Source: Neobacillus ginsengisoli (lineage in GTDB: Bacteria; Bacillota; Bacilli; Bacillales_B; DSM-18226). From it: a stretch of 64,000 bases of DNA. Shown here in pieces: positions 55,654 through 64,000 of this stretch. Made by a program: the position numbers and the translations under genes. The stretch's first letter is position 1; the number at the start of each line of letters is the position of its first letter. The stretch covers positions 308,861 through 372,860 of the forward strand of contig NZ_JAUSTW010000006.1 in assembly GCF_030813055.1 (NCBI RefSeq), read 5' to 3'. The notes beneath the pieces were generated by a model, which was not told the origin of the DNA, searched no databases, and worked only from the letters and a program-made list of their open reading frames with translations.

Positions 55654-56949
55654 TTATTCGCCTTTGAGTAAGGAAAATGCATTATTAACAGCATGGATTG
55701 TTGCTTCAACGTCCTCTTCTGTATGAGCGATTGTAAGGAACCAAGCTTCGTATTTAGAAGGAGCAAGATTAATACCTTGGTGAAGCATTAGTTTGAAGAA
55801 TTTAGCAAAGGTTTCACCGTCTGTATTTTCAGCTTGCTCATAGTTTTCAATTTTTTCTGTTGTAAAATAAACGGTGAATGCACCTTTTAACCGATTTATC
55901 GTAATTTGAATATCGTGTTCCTTTGCCGCTTCTGTAATCCCTTCTTGCAGCATTGCACCTAAACTGTCTAAGTAATCGTAAATACCATCCTGTTTTAATA
56001 TTTCAAGACATGCGATACCGGAAAGTATCGAGGCAGGATTACCGGCCATTGTTCCTGCTTGATAAGCAGGGCCAAGCGGCGCCACTTTTTCCATTATTTC
56101 CTTTCGTCCGCCATAAGCACCGATTGGCAGACCGCCGCCAATGATTTTACCCAGTGCCGTTAAATCCGGTTGGATACCTAATAAATCTTGTGCGCCGCCA
56201 TACATGAAACGGAAAGCGGTTATGACTTCATCATAAATTACAAGCGCGCCGGCTTCATGAGTAAGATCATTGACCTGCTGTAAGAATCCAGGTTTTGGTT
56301 CAACAATCCCAAAATTTCCAACAATCGGTTCTACTAAAACAGCCGCAATTTGGTCGCCCCATTTTGAAAGTGCTTCTTTAAAAGGTTCAATATCATTAAA
56401 CGGTACGGTAATCACTTCCTGAGCAATACTTTTTGGGACACCGGCTGAATCAGGTGTTCCCAGTGTTGAAGGACCCGAACCTGCCGCAACAAGGACAAGG
56501 TCAGAATGGCCATGATAACAGCCTGCAAACTTAATAATTTTATCTCTTCCAGTATATGCACGGGCGACACGAATTGTTGTCATTACTGCTTCTGTACCCG
56601 AGTTTACGAAGCGAACCTTATCTAATGAAGGAATAGCTTCCTTCAGCATTTTTGCAAATTTCACCTCATGCGGTGTAGGTGTGCCGTATAGAACACCGCT
56701 TTCTGCTGCTTTTTTGATAGCTTCTGTGATATGTGGGTGGGCATGACCTGTAATGATCGGCCCGTACGCAGCGAGATAATCGATATATTGATTGCCGTCG
56801 ACATCCCAAAAGTAAGCGCCTTGAGCACGTTCCATTACAACAGGGGCACCTCCACCTACAGCTTTATAAGACCTGGATGGACTATTTACTCCGCCGACAA
56901 TATGTTTAAGTGCTTCATTATGTAATCGTTCTGAATTAGAAAATTGCAT
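55654..56949 (-). CDS. hemL: Glutamate-1-semialdehyde 2,1-aminomutase
   Basis: Makes 5-aminolevulinate for haem. 431 residues, class III PLP fold: [45 protein letters not shown] and the PLP Lys in [18 protein letters not shown]. This corresponds to the B. subtilis second copy (gsaB) by location; a hemL in the hem operon is expected elsewhere. GAGGAGGAAA precedes the ATG. Confidence 0.93.
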   Translation of the reverse strand: MQFSNSERLHNEALKHIVGGVNSPSRSYKAVGGGAPVVMERAQGAYFWDVDGNQYIDYLAAYGPIITGHAHPHITEAIKKAAESGVLYGTPTPHEVKFAKMLKEAIPSLDKVRFVNSGTEAVMTTIRVARAYTGRDKIIKFAGCYHGHSDLVLVAAGSGPSTLGTPDSAGVPKSIAQEVITVPFNDIEPFKEALSKWGDQIAAVLVEPIVGNFGIVEPKPGFLQQVNDLTHEAGALVIYDEVITAFRFMYGGAQDLLGIQPDLTALGKIIGGGLPIGAYGGRKEIMEKVAPLGPAYQAGTMAGNPASILSGIACLEILKQDGIYDYLDSLGAMLQEGITEAAKEHDIQITINRLKGAFTVYFTTEKIENYEQAENTDGETFAKFFKLMLHQGINLAPSKYEAWFLTIAHTEEDVEATIHAVNNAFSLLKGE

Positions 56950-57121
56950 TATTTTTCCTCCTCATTAATTATTTCTTCCTTATTTTAGCACGTTTTTTAT
57001 CACTTTTTTTCTGTTTAAACTTTTTGAATATTTTATAAGAAACATTAAAAGGCAGGACAGTTGTGTTACTAGCGTTATTTGGCTAAACTAACTTCCTAGG
57101 TATGCATCAGGAGGAATAAGA

Positions 57122-58129
57122 ATGACGAATGTAATTGAAGTGGAAAATTTGCGAAAAGAGTTTAATGCCTATTCTAGCCGAACAGGATTAAAAGGGGCCT
57201 TCAGGGATCTTTTTACCAGAAATTATAAGGTTGTTCCTGCTGTAAATGATATAAACTTTTCAGTGAAAAAGGGGGAAATGGTCGGTTATATAGGTGAAAA
57301 TGGTGCCGGAAAATCAACGACGATTAAAATGCTGACAGGGATTTTAACTCCGACATCAGGTCAGGTAACAGTTAATGGAATGAACCCTCATAAAGAGCGG
57401 GAAAAATTTGTCCAGACAATTGGTGTAGTATTTGGCCAGCGGTCGCAATTGTGGTGGGATATAGCAGTCCAGGAATCGTTCCGGCTTTTGAAAAAAGTCT
57501 ATAAGGTTTCAGATGAACATTACAATGACCACATGAAACATGTCATTAAAACCTTAGATATCGAACCGTTATTGGATAAGCCTGTCCGTAAATTATCGCT
57601 GGGGCAGAGGATGAGATGTGAGCTTGCTGCAGCGTTAATTCACAATCCGCCCTTACTGTTTTTAGATGAACCGACAATTGGATTAGATGTACTGGTTAAG
57701 TTGAAGATTCGAGAATTCTTAAAAGAGATTAATGAAAAGTTCCAAACAACAATTCTACTAACAACACATGATCTTTCCGACATTGAAGCATTGTGTGAGC
57801 GCGTGGTCATGCTAGATGAAGGGAAAATTATTTATGATGGTGCACTTAAGAATTTAAAAGAGCAATGGGGCGAAGGGAAAGCACTCCAGTTTCAATTCTT
57901 AGAAAGTGTCGATCTCTTAGCGATACGCAAATTAACTGTTGGAATGCCTGTTAAGTGGGAGATGGATGAGAAGAATACCGAATTTACAGCTATTCTGGAG
58001 GATAACGATGAACTCATTTCTCAGGTCATTGCTAAGACGGTAGCGGCTTTTAAAATTAAAGATATCAAAATTAACGAGACTTCAACGGAAGAAATTATTC
58101 GGAATATATATGAGAAGGGCACTGTATAA
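57122..58129 (+). CDS. ABC-2 type exporter ATPase
   Basis: A 335-residue ATPase: Walker A GENGAGKST near residue 62, FGQRSQLWWDIAVQESFRLLKK typical of this subgroup, signature LSLGQRMRCELAAAL, Walker B LLFLDEPTIGLD, H-loop TTHDLSD, and an 80-residue C-terminal extension. CAGGAGGAAT precedes the ATG. First of three co-directional genes with two permeases. Substrate unknown. Confidence 0.9.
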   Translation: MTNVIEVENLRKEFNAYSSRTGLKGAFRDLFTRNYKVVPAVNDINFSVKKGEMVGYIGENGAGKSTTIKMLTGILTPTSGQVTVNGMNPHKEREKFVQTIGVVFGQRSQLWWDIAVQESFRLLKKVYKVSDEHYNDHMKHVIKTLDIEPLLDKPVRKLSLGQRMRCELAAALIHNPPLLFLDEPTIGLDVLVKLKIREFLKEINEKFQTTILLTTHDLSDIEALCERVVMLDEGKIIYDGALKNLKEQWGEGKALQFQFLESVDLLAIRKLTVGMPVKWEMDEKNTEFTAILEDNDELISQVIAKTVAAFKIKDIKINETSTEEIIRNIYEKGTV

Positions 58130-58147
58130 GAGGGGAGGGGCATAAAT

Positions 58148-58939
58148 ATGGATAAATATTTAGAAATGATTAGAATTCGTTTTTTAATGATGCTTGCATA
58201 TCGAACAAATTATTATACAGGGATTCTAATTTATGGTATTAACATTGGAGCCTATTATTTTTTATGGTCGGCTATTTATGGAGGGAAGCAACACATCGTG
58301 GGACTTTCTGTCATACAAATGACCACTTATGTTGCGGTCTCCTGGATGGCACGTGCCTTTTATTTTAATAACCTTGACAGGGAAATGGCACTGGAAATCA
58401 TGGAAGGGAAAGTGGCAATTGAATTAATCAGGCCATACAGTTACCTTGGAATGAAAATCATGCAGGGGTTGGGCGAAGGGATATTCCGGCTCTTCTTTTT
58501 CTCCGCTCCTGGATTGGTAATTGTCTCTTTCGTCTTTCCGGTGAAATTTACTTGGGACCCGGGAGTTTGGGGATTGTTTGCCATTTCCATCCTATTAAGT
58601 TTTTTCATCAATACGGAACTCAATTTATTGACAGGAATAACCACTTTTTTCTTATATAATAATGCAGGCTTAATTCGGGCAAAGCGAGTCGTAATTGATT
58701 TATTTTCCGGACTGCTCCTTCCGATAAGTTTCTTTCCAGGATGGGCGCAAGGGGTGATGAAATATCTTCCTTTCCAAGGTATCAGCTATATCCCAAGCAT
58801 GATATTTACGAATGGATTCTCCCACCAGCAAGCGATGAATGCCCTTATTCAACAATTGGTTTGGGTGATTATTTTAATTTTGCCTATTCAATTCCTTTGG
58901 TACTTGGCAAAAAAACAAATGATCATTCAAGGAGGGTGA
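58148..58939 (+). CDS. ABC-2 exporter permease 1
   Basis: A 263-residue permease with six helices (RIRFLMMLAYRTNYYTGILIYGINIG at the start, then YFNNLDREMALEIMEGKVAIELIRPYS, a conserved segment of the group). It follows the ATPase by 18 bases; GAGGGGAGG precedes the ATG. Forms a heteromeric channel with the next gene product. Confidence 0.88.
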   Translation: MDKYLEMIRIRFLMMLAYRTNYYTGILIYGINIGAYYFLWSAIYGGKQHIVGLSVIQMTTYVAVSWMARAFYFNNLDREMALEIMEGKVAIELIRPYSYLGMKIMQGLGEGIFRLFFFSAPGLVIVSFVFPVKFTWDPGVWGLFAISILLSFFINTELNLLTGITTFFLYNNAGLIRAKRVVIDLFSGLLLPISFFPGWAQGVMKYLPFQGISYIPSMIFTNGFSHQQAMNALIQQLVWVIILILPIQFLWYLAKKQMIIQGG

Positions 58940-58942
58940 AAA

Positions 58943-59728
58943 ATGTTTTATACATCCATGCTTTTTCAATATATTTCTCAATACTTAAAAACAAGGTTTC
59001 AGTATCGGGCCGATTTGTTTGTTGAGTTTTTTTCTGATTTACTATCACAGGCAGTTAACCTGATCTTTATTTTAGTGGTATTTGGACACACAAGCTTGTT
59101 GAATGGTTGGAATCAAGACGAAATAATTTTTATGTATGGTTTTTTTCTCGTGCCGTTTGCCTTATTTTCCACGTTTTTTAACATATGGGATTTTAATGAG
59201 CGGTATATTGTGAAGGGGGAGCTTGACCGAATTCTTACCAGACCTATTCATAGCCTGTTTCAAATTATTCTTGAACGACTTGAACTTGAATCATTATTAG
59301 GTGCCATTACCGGATTAGCTGTTATGTTTTATTCGGGAAGCCGCCTGGGTCTTTCGGTACATTGGTACGACCCGTTCTTGTTTTTGGTTTTTGTGATAGG
59401 CGGAGCTCTTGTTTATGGAGGAGTTTTTATTATGATAGCGTGTATTAGTTTTTGGGCAGATGCAAGAACGTCCATTATGCCGATGATGTACAATATTAGC
59501 AGCTATGGCCGTTATCCGGTTGATATTTATAATAAAGTAATCCGCTTTGTTTTAACATGGGTATTGCCATTTGCCTTTGTTGGAGTTTACCCTGCGGCTT
59601 ATTTTCTTGGTAAAAAAGAATGGTATATGTATGCATTTTTAACACCGGTCATTGGTATAGTATTCTTTGTACTTTCGGTACTTCTTTGGAATCAGGGAGT
59701 AAAAAAGTATCGCGGAGCAGGAAATTGA
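58943..59728 (+). CDS. ABC-2 exporter permease 2
   Basis: A 261-residue six-helix permease; FNERYIVKGELDRILTRPIHSLFQIILERLE parallels the linker of permease 1, indicating gene duplication. Only three bases separate the two genes; AAGGAGGGTG precedes the ATG. Confidence 0.88.
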   Translation: MFYTSMLFQYISQYLKTRFQYRADLFVEFFSDLLSQAVNLIFILVVFGHTSLLNGWNQDEIIFMYGFFLVPFALFSTFFNIWDFNERYIVKGELDRILTRPIHSLFQIILERLELESLLGAITGLAVMFYSGSRLGLSVHWYDPFLFLVFVIGGALVYGGVFIMIACISFWADARTSIMPMMYNISSYGRYPVDIYNKVIRFVLTWVLPFAFVGVYPAAYFLGKKEWYMYAFLTPVIGIVFFVLSVLLWNQGVKKYRGAGN

Positions 59729-59825
59729 TTACACCTGACATAAGTTGTCCGGTTTTTTTGATATTTTAAGGTCCAAGCGTGCATAGAAATAGAGTAGCTC
59801 AAATAAATTTTGAGGTGGTCTAAAG

Positions 59826-60218
59826 ATGATCTATTTCTTGCTTCCAATCGTGGTTTTTTGCATTTTTATGAGTTTGCGGACTCTTTTTATCCCAAAAACA
59901 CTTAGAGGTAAATTCGCATCGGTTGAAAACTTTCTTTATTTGGGTTTAGTATACTTAACTGTCATTATCGGATTCGGTCTTATCTATCTATTGTTTAATT
60001 TAGTCGGCAGTCCATTACTGGTAGAAATGTATAAGCATAATCGGCATAATATGTTTGAGACAAGTTTTTATTTTAGTGCAATGACTCTTTTTTCAGTCGG
60101 TAACGGTGATGTCATTCCCTATGGACTTGGAAGAATTATTGCTGTAACAGAGGCATTAATTGGCTATACCCTTCCTGCGGCATTTGTAGCAAGAGCAGTA
60201 TTTGAACGAAAAAAATGA
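59826..60218 (+). CDS. Small two-helix ion channel-like protein with VGNGD filter
   Basis: A 130-residue membrane protein: N-terminal helix, second helix FLYLGLVYLTVIIGFGLIYLLF, a pore-helix segment FETSFYFSAMTLFSVGNGDVIPYG, and a final helix LGRIIAVTEALIGYTLPAAFVARAVF. Layout matches the Ion_trans_2 pore module. The filter reads SVGNGD where potassium channels have T-V-G-Y/F-G-D, so the aromatic is replaced by Asn. GAGGTGG lies before the ATG. No ligand-binding (RCK) domain is attached. Confidence 0.8.
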   Translation: MIYFLLPIVVFCIFMSLRTLFIPKTLRGKFASVENFLYLGLVYLTVIIGFGLIYLLFNLVGSPLLVEMYKHNRHNMFETSFYFSAMTLFSVGNGDVIPYGLGRIIAVTEALIGYTLPAAFVARAVFERKK

Positions 60219-60303
60219 TTCCGCTGAAATCGGGATAGTTGTTTTGTTTGCTTAGATTCGTTAGGCTATAATTAAGAAATATTTTACAAATGGAGTGATC
60301 GTT

Positions 60304-60774
60304 TTGACAGTTGAAGTAGGGATGCAGGCTCCTGATTTCACATTAGAAGGAAATACTAATGAGACAGTAACTTTATCTAGTTTTAAAGGGAAAAATGTGG
60401 TTCTTTATTTTTATCCGAAGGACATGACACCGGGGTGTACGACGGAAGCATGTGATTTTCGTGACAGGGTTCAACAATTTAATGAAATGAATGCTGTAAT
60501 AGTAGGAATAAGTCCGGACCCTGTTGACCGCCATAAGAAATTTATTGAGAAATACGGATTGCCGTTTATATTACTTGCAGATACAGATAACCGGGTAGCA
60601 GAAGCCTATGGCGTATGGAAATTAAAGAAAAACTTTGGCAAAGAATATATGGGGATTGAAAGATCTACCTTTATTCTTGATAAGAAAGGTATACTCGTAA
60701 AAGAGTGGAGGAAAGTCCAAGTAAATGGACATGTTGAAGAAGCTTTGAATTACATACGGGAGAATCTTCAATAA
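60304..60774 (+). CDS. bcp: Thioredoxin-dependent thiol peroxidase (Bcp/YgaF)
   Basis: Atypical two-Cys peroxiredoxin that reduces organic peroxides. 156 residues with Cys45 (peroxidatic, TPGCTTEACDF) and Cys50 (resolving); YFYPKDMTPG and GIERSTFILDKKG are typical. TTG at 60304 follows GGAGTGATC; a GTG at 60295 falls in the ribosome site. Stands before perR as in B. subtilis. Confidence 0.92.
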   Translation: MTVEVGMQAPDFTLEGNTNETVTLSSFKGKNVVLYFYPKDMTPGCTTEACDFRDRVQQFNEMNAVIVGISPDPVDRHKKFIEKYGLPFILLADTDNRVAEAYGVWKLKKNFGKEYMGIERSTFILDKKGILVKEWRKVQVNGHVEEALNYIRENLQ

Positions 60775-61101
60775 TCAATTTTAAATTGGAAGCCTATTTT
60801 CTTCATTAAAGGCATTTGTCCAATGCAATAAACCGGAGTTTGAATATCATTTTATTAGGGCATACCTCCTCAGATAAAAATTTTCGGGTCCATAGAGGCC
60901 CTTTTTTTTATGATTAAAAACAAATTTTATACTTTCAAGTTTTATAATGTTTGTATAGGTGATATGATGAAGAAAAATGACAAAGATAAATAAGTTTGAA
61001 AGGATCGAGCATGAAAGGTAAATCTACCTCGCTCTTTTGAAATTTTCAAACACATTTTTAATACATATATTAAAAAGGAAAAAAGATTGGGGGGATTAAT
61101 A
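60775..61101. other. Intergenic region with bcp terminator and a second hairpin
   Basis: A short GGGTC/GGCCC hairpin with eight T residues at about 60888-60911 is likely the bcp terminator. Around 61006-61040, GAGC...GCTC with GGTA/TACC inside forms a longer stem ending in CTCTTTT, possibly a leader element of the next gene. No known riboswitch, including cobalamin, was recognised. Confidence 0.5.
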
Positions 61102-61650
61102 TTGAAGATATATACAAAAACAGGTGATAAGGGGACTACCTCCCTTATTTACGGTCAAAGAGTTGCAAAAACTGACTTGCGAGTAGAAGCATACGGGACC
61201 TGTGATGAGACAAATTCTATGATTGGGCTTGCGCTAAGTTATATAAATGGGGAAAAATTTCAAGGAAAAGAAATGATTGAAAAAGTATATCATAAAATAC
61301 AAACAAATCTTTTTCATGTTGGGGCTGAGTTAGCTACCCCGAAGGGAAAAGAAGTTAAATGGTCACTCTCATCTGCTGATATCGAAGAAATGGAAAAACA
61401 AATTGATGAATGGAATGCATCACTCCCAGAGTTAATGAATTTTATTCTACCGAGTGGTCATCCCTCAGGAGCTGCTTTTCATGTTGCACGGACAATTGCT
61501 AGAAGAGCAGAAAGATGTGCAGTAGCAATAGGTGAAGATGTAAATCCACTTGTTTTAGCTTATTTAAACAGGCTTTCCGATCTTTTGTTTGTTACTGCGA
61601 GGTATGTGAACCATCTTTTAGGACAAAAAGAACAAACATTACATGAGTAA
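61102..61650 (+). CDS. Cob(I)alamin adenosyltransferase, PduO type
   Basis: Adds the adenosyl group to cobalamin using ATP. 182 residues: IYTKTGDKGTTSLIYGQRVAKTD (ATP site, PduO signature), RVEAYGTCDETNSMIGLA, and the later RTIARRAERCAVA and NRLSDLLFVTAR. TTG at 61102 after GGGGGGA; an upstream in-frame TTG overlaps that site. It is inserted between bcp and perR compared with B. subtilis, where the homologue (YvqK) is elsewhere. Confidence 0.92.
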   Translation: MKIYTKTGDKGTTSLIYGQRVAKTDLRVEAYGTCDETNSMIGLALSYINGEKFQGKEMIEKVYHKIQTNLFHVGAELATPKGKEVKWSLSSADIEEMEKQIDEWNASLPELMNFILPSGHPSGAAFHVARTIARRAERCAVAIGEDVNPLVLAYLNRLSDLLFVTARYVNHLLGQKEQTLHE

Positions 61651-61684
61651 ATATGAAAAATTGCCTATATCTGAGATTACAATA

Positions 61685-61731
61685 TTGACAAGAGTATAAA
61701 AGAATTAGTAAACTAATTATAACAATTATAA
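61685..61731 (+). promoter_or_regulatory. perR promoter with Per box
   Basis: TTGACA at 61685-61690 and TAAACT at 61709-61714 (18-base spacer) are followed by TTATAACAATTATAA at 61717-61731, which matches the Per box TTATAATNATTATAA with one mismatch. The operator covers the transcript start, so PerR should repress its own gene. Confidence 0.8.
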
Positions 61732-61760
61732 TGTAAGAATATTTTTTAGAAAAGAGGTGC

Positions 61761-62198
61761 ATGGCGATGAATCAGCTAAAAGAAGCGTTGGATACCTTAA
61801 AGGAAACCGGGGTACGGATTACTCCGCAACGTCATGCGATACTTGAATATTTAATAAACTCGATGTCACATCCTACAGCAGATGATATTTATAAAGCCCT
61901 TGAGGGGAAGTTCCCTAATATGAGTGTGGCAACAGTTTACAACAATTTACGGGTATTTCGTGAAGTTGGTTTAGTAAAGGAATTAACTTATGGTGATGCT
62001 TCAAGTCGCTTTGACTTTGTTACCTCACATCATTATCATGTTATTTGTGAAAAATGCGGAAAAATAGTCGATTTTCATTATCCCGGTTTAGATGAAGTGG
62101 AACAATTAGCTTCGCATGTAACCGGCTTTAAAGTTGAAAATCACCGTTTGGAGATTTACGGATCTTGTCCGGAATGTGCAAGTAAAGAAGTTCATTAG
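61761..62198 (+). CDS. perR: Peroxide-responsive repressor PerR
   Basis: Fur-family metalloregulator of peroxide stress genes. 145 residues: winged helix ([35 protein letters not shown]), regulatory metal ligands in [14 protein letters not shown] and [11 protein letters not shown], and structural zinc cysteines CEKCG and CPECAS. Nearly identical to B. subtilis PerR through the DNA-binding half. The ATG at 61761 aligns with that protein's start, although ATG 61767 has better spacing from AGAGGTG. Confidence 0.96.
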   Translation: MAMNQLKEALDTLKETGVRITPQRHAILEYLINSMSHPTADDIYKALEGKFPNMSVATVYNNLRVFREVGLVKELTYGDASSRFDFVTSHHYHVICEKCGKIVDFHYPGLDEVEQLASHVTGFKVENHRLEIYGSCPECASKEVH

Positions 62199-62211
62199 AT
62201 GAATGAAACTA

Positions 62212-62243
62212 AGGCCGATTTCAATTAAGAATCGGCTTTTTTG
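62212..62243. terminator. Terminator between perR and ygzB
   Basis: GCCGATT (62214-62220) pairs with AATCGGC (62230-62236), followed by six T residues. Confidence 0.88.
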
Positions 62244-62281
62244 GTCAAATTAAAAAAGCTATCTCTGAAATGATGAGATAG

Positions 62282-62635
62282 CTATTTATTTTCGGATTTC
62301 TTATTATAAGATTCATCAAACTCTCTTCCCTCTAGTTTTTGATCGAGAGTCAAGGGTTCCCGGCAATACATACACATGTCTACGCGACCGAGCATTTTTG
62401 TCGGCTTGCCGCAGCTTGGACACATAACTTGTATCGTTTTTGTTGATAACATTCCAATCCAAAAATATACGACGGTACTGGCAATAATAAAAAGAAGACC
62501 TAAAAGCATGAAAATGGTCATAATAAGTGGTGAATTTCGAAAATAGATTCCGCCATACATAACGATAAAACCGATGAAAATTAAAGATAGTGCAAAAGTA
62601 CGAATTTTATTTATCTTACTCGAATATTTAGCCAT
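62282..62635 (-). CDS. ygzB: YgzB family membrane protein with zinc-ribbon
   Basis: A 117-residue protein: two N-terminal membrane helices ([20 protein letters not shown] and [21 protein letters not shown]) and a cytoplasmic zinc-ribbon [29 protein letters not shown] precedes the ATG. Conserved next to perR in Bacillus; function unknown. Confidence 0.9.
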   Translation of the reverse strand: MAKYSSKINKIRTFALSLIFIGFIVMYGGIYFRNSPLIMTIFMLLGLLFIIASTVVYFWIGMLSTKTIQVMCPSCGKPTKMLGRVDMCMYCREPLTLDQKLEGREFDESYNKKSENK

Positions 62636-62784
62636 ATGACTCCCTCCTAGAGAAACTATACCATATTTATGAATGGAGAAAAAAGGCTATACAGATCAAT
62701 GTCGAATTTTGTCTCCAAATAAAGAAGGAGTTTTAATATTACTGTCGAACATTATAGGCTATTGAAAAAAATGGAGGTATGAGA

Positions 62785-63660
62785 ATGGAAGACATTCTTC
62801 GGCCCATTTATCAAGAAAGGGCAAGCCAATCAAATACACTTGGAGTTTTGATGGTTGAAAAAAGACAAAAGTCAGGTCAGACAACAGATTCATTCGATGT
62901 TATTCTATTAGTTATTGTAAAAGAGGCGGAACAGCCTTTATTTATAAAACACTATTCTTATGATGATAAGAAAGCTTCTATGCATGTTATTGCTGAACCT
63001 TTATTGCAAGAATGGCTTTTATTAGGTACCAATCGAAAAATATTTGAATGGCTTCACGATGCAAAAATCATCTTCGATCGAAATGAATACGTAGCTAATT
63101 TAAAAACAGAACTAAGAGAATTCCCTTTTTACGGAAGGAAGCTCAAAATGGGCTTAGAATTTGCGAAGTTAATCCGACGCTATGTGGATGGCAAAGCTCT
63201 TTTTGAAAGTCATTTGTTTCTTGATGCCTATAATCATGTGGTCCATTCCCTGCATCATCTTGCCAGGCTGGCGGTTATTGAAAATGGTTTACATCCCGAA
63301 CTTACTGTTTGGCATCAAGTGAAGCAAATCGAACCTGAAATATTTAAATTATATGAAGAACTCGTTAATAGTGAAGAAATGCTTGAAAAAAGACTTGAAC
63401 TTCTATTTTTGGCAAGCGAGTTTTTGATCCATTCCAGAACCAATATCGGTGCAGGACATTTATTAGAGATATTAAATAATAAAGAGTATTGGTCGTTCAG
63501 TGAAATCATGAGTGAAAAGGAACTTACCCCTTACTCAGTCGATATGTCCGTGTTAATTGAATATTTAATTGATAAACATTTAATTGAAGTCGTAAATGTA
63601 GAAACAAAAGGACAAGGTGTTTTTCATCGATGCTACCGTACTCACAAAAAATTATCGTAA
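62785..63660 (+). CDS. ygxA: Nucleotidyltransferase-like protein YgxA
   Basis: A 291-residue protein with an N-terminal nucleotidyltransferase-like fold (TDSFDVILLVIV, LFIKHYSYDDKKASMHV), a helical middle with HLFLDAYNHVVHSLHHLARLAVIENG, and a C-terminal winged-helix-like part. The usual catalytic GS...DxD pattern is not clear, so activity is doubtful. ATG at 62785 is seven bases after GGAGG; ATG 62779 is too close. Sits directly before the rRNA operon, as in B. subtilis. Confidence 0.88.
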   Translation: MEDILRPIYQERASQSNTLGVLMVEKRQKSGQTTDSFDVILLVIVKEAEQPLFIKHYSYDDKKASMHVIAEPLLQEWLLLGTNRKIFEWLHDAKIIFDRNEYVANLKTELREFPFYGRKLKMGLEFAKLIRRYVDGKALFESHLFLDAYNHVVHSLHHLARLAVIENGLHPELTVWHQVKQIEPEIFKLYEELVNSEEMLEKRLELLFLASEFLIHSRTNIGAGHLLEILNNKEYWSFSEIMSEKELTPYSVDMSVLIEYLIDKHLIEVVNVETKGQGVFHRCYRTHKKLS

Positions 63661-63676
63661 AAAGATAAAAAACGTA

Positions 63677-63705
63677 TTGACCTTTGAGATAATACTTGGT
63701 ATATT
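63677..63705 (+). promoter_or_regulatory. Candidate rrn promoter P1
   Basis: TTGACC and TATATT are separated by 17 bases. The predicted start falls at the beginning of the hairpin that follows. Confidence 0.5.
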
Positions 63706-63708
63706 TAT

Positions 63709-63761
63709 AACCGTCGCTGCTGAACAAACTTTTAAAGTTTTTCGCAAGTGACGGTTTTTTT
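63709..63761 (+). terminator. Terminator between ygxA and the rrn P2 promoter
   Basis: AACCGTCGCT (63709-63718) pairs with AGTGACGGTT (63747-63756) with one G-U, followed by a T run. It should end ygxA transcription and any RNA from the upstream P1 candidate. Confidence 0.8.
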
Positions 63762-63771
63762 AAAAAAGTTA

Positions 63772-63801
63772 TTGACACTTTAAAAAGCCTTGTGTTATAT
63801 T
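63772..63801 (+). promoter_or_regulatory. rrn promoter P2
   Basis: TTGACA with TTATAT (17-base spacer) or TATATT (18) lies about 140 bases upstream of 16S rRNA, typical of Bacillus rrn promoters. Confidence 0.85.
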
Positions 63802-63830
63802 AATAAAGTCGCTTACGGGCGATGGAGACA

Positions 63831-63848
63831 TTGATCTTTGAAAACTAA
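63831..63848 (+). promoter_or_regulatory. boxA-type antitermination element
   Basis: TGATCTTTGAAAACTAAAC resembles the boxA element of Bacillus rrn leaders. Downstream AGAAAGT and ACTTTCT flank the 16S 5' end and can form the processing stem. Confidence 0.7.
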
Positions 63849-63941
63849 ACAAACAAAATCGTGCAAACAAACAATAACTATCAGTGAATCTTTCGCGAGA
63901 AAGTAAAGCTGAGCCAACGTAACTTTTATGAGCTAATCAAC

Positions 63942-64000
63942 TTTCTTGGAGAGTTTGATCCTGGCTCAGGACGAACGCTGGCGGCGTGCCTAATACATGC
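63942..64000 (+). rRNA. rrs: 16S ribosomal RNA (5' end only)
   Basis: The universal 16S beginning GGAGAGTTTGATCCTGGCTC starts at 63948, followed by AGGACGAACGCTGGCGGCG and CCTAATACATGC. The exact mature 5' end is estimated a few bases upstream. The gene runs out of the window. Confidence 0.97.

Noticed and set aside
60775..61101. Cobalamin riboswitch before the adenosyltransferase
   Set aside because: The B12-box GCCACTG and its surrounding core are absent.

Overview
The window is chromosomal DNA of a low-GC, endospore-forming Bacillaceae bacterium (a Bacillus or Neobacillus type). Evidence is two small acid-soluble spore protein genes, frequent GTG/TTG starts with strong GGAGG-type ribosome sites, cre, ARG and Per operators, and gene order from about 38.3 kb to the end that follows Bacillus subtilis yfhD-yfhE-yfhF-recX-yfhH-sspK-yfhJ-yfhP-mutY-yfhS-fabL-sspE-ygaB-ygaC-ygaD-ygaE-hemL-bcp-perR-ygzB-ygxA-rrn. 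The window ends about 60 bases into a 16S rRNA gene. I see no prophage, CRISPR array, defence island, tRNA gene or complete insertion sequence.

Layout. 0-2.3 kb: 5' part of an RND exporter (minus strand). 2.7-7.7 kb: an orphan methyltransferase, then a GlcNAc-type PTS locus whose 5' leader carries a GlcT/LicT-type antiterminator target overlapping a terminator. The cognate BglG-family antiterminator is encoded convergently, coupled to a UvrC-like nuclease. 8-14 kb: an HExxH membrane protein, a LysM-3D wall enzyme, an Asp-box lipoprotein, and an ammonium transporter translationally coupled to a small coiled-coil protein, with a remnant of a second transporter tail downstream. 14-19.7 kb: a five-gene oligopeptide ABC importer in App order (D-F-A-B-C). 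20-32.4 kb: a complete arginine regulon, argCJBD-carAB-argF then argG-argH, with ARG-box promoters. 32.4-34.1 kb: SAM-I riboswitch, terminator, MITE-like element and homoserine dehydrogenase. 34.3-38 kb: two glycosyltransferases (one fused to a LamG-like domain) and an M20 peptidase.

38-64 kb is the conserved yfh/yga block. It starts with a dense cluster of DnaA boxes in an intergenic gap and carries two copies of a GC-rich palindromic repeat. Lineage-specific insertions are a short-chain dehydrogenase, a very large glutamate synthase subunit with CodY-like and cre sites at its promoter, a three-gene ABC-2 exporter, a small ion channel with an altered selectivity filter, and a PduO-type cobalamin adenosyltransferase.

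The genes mostly concern nitrogen and amino-acid supply (ammonium, peptides, arginine, glutamate, methionine precursors) with carbon-responsive control sites placed next to them. I did not find a clearly undescribed multi-gene system. The items most worth a second look are the DnaA-box cluster, the AmtB-linked coiled-coil gene, the MITE inside the SAM-riboswitch leader, and the LamG-glycosyltransferase fusion.
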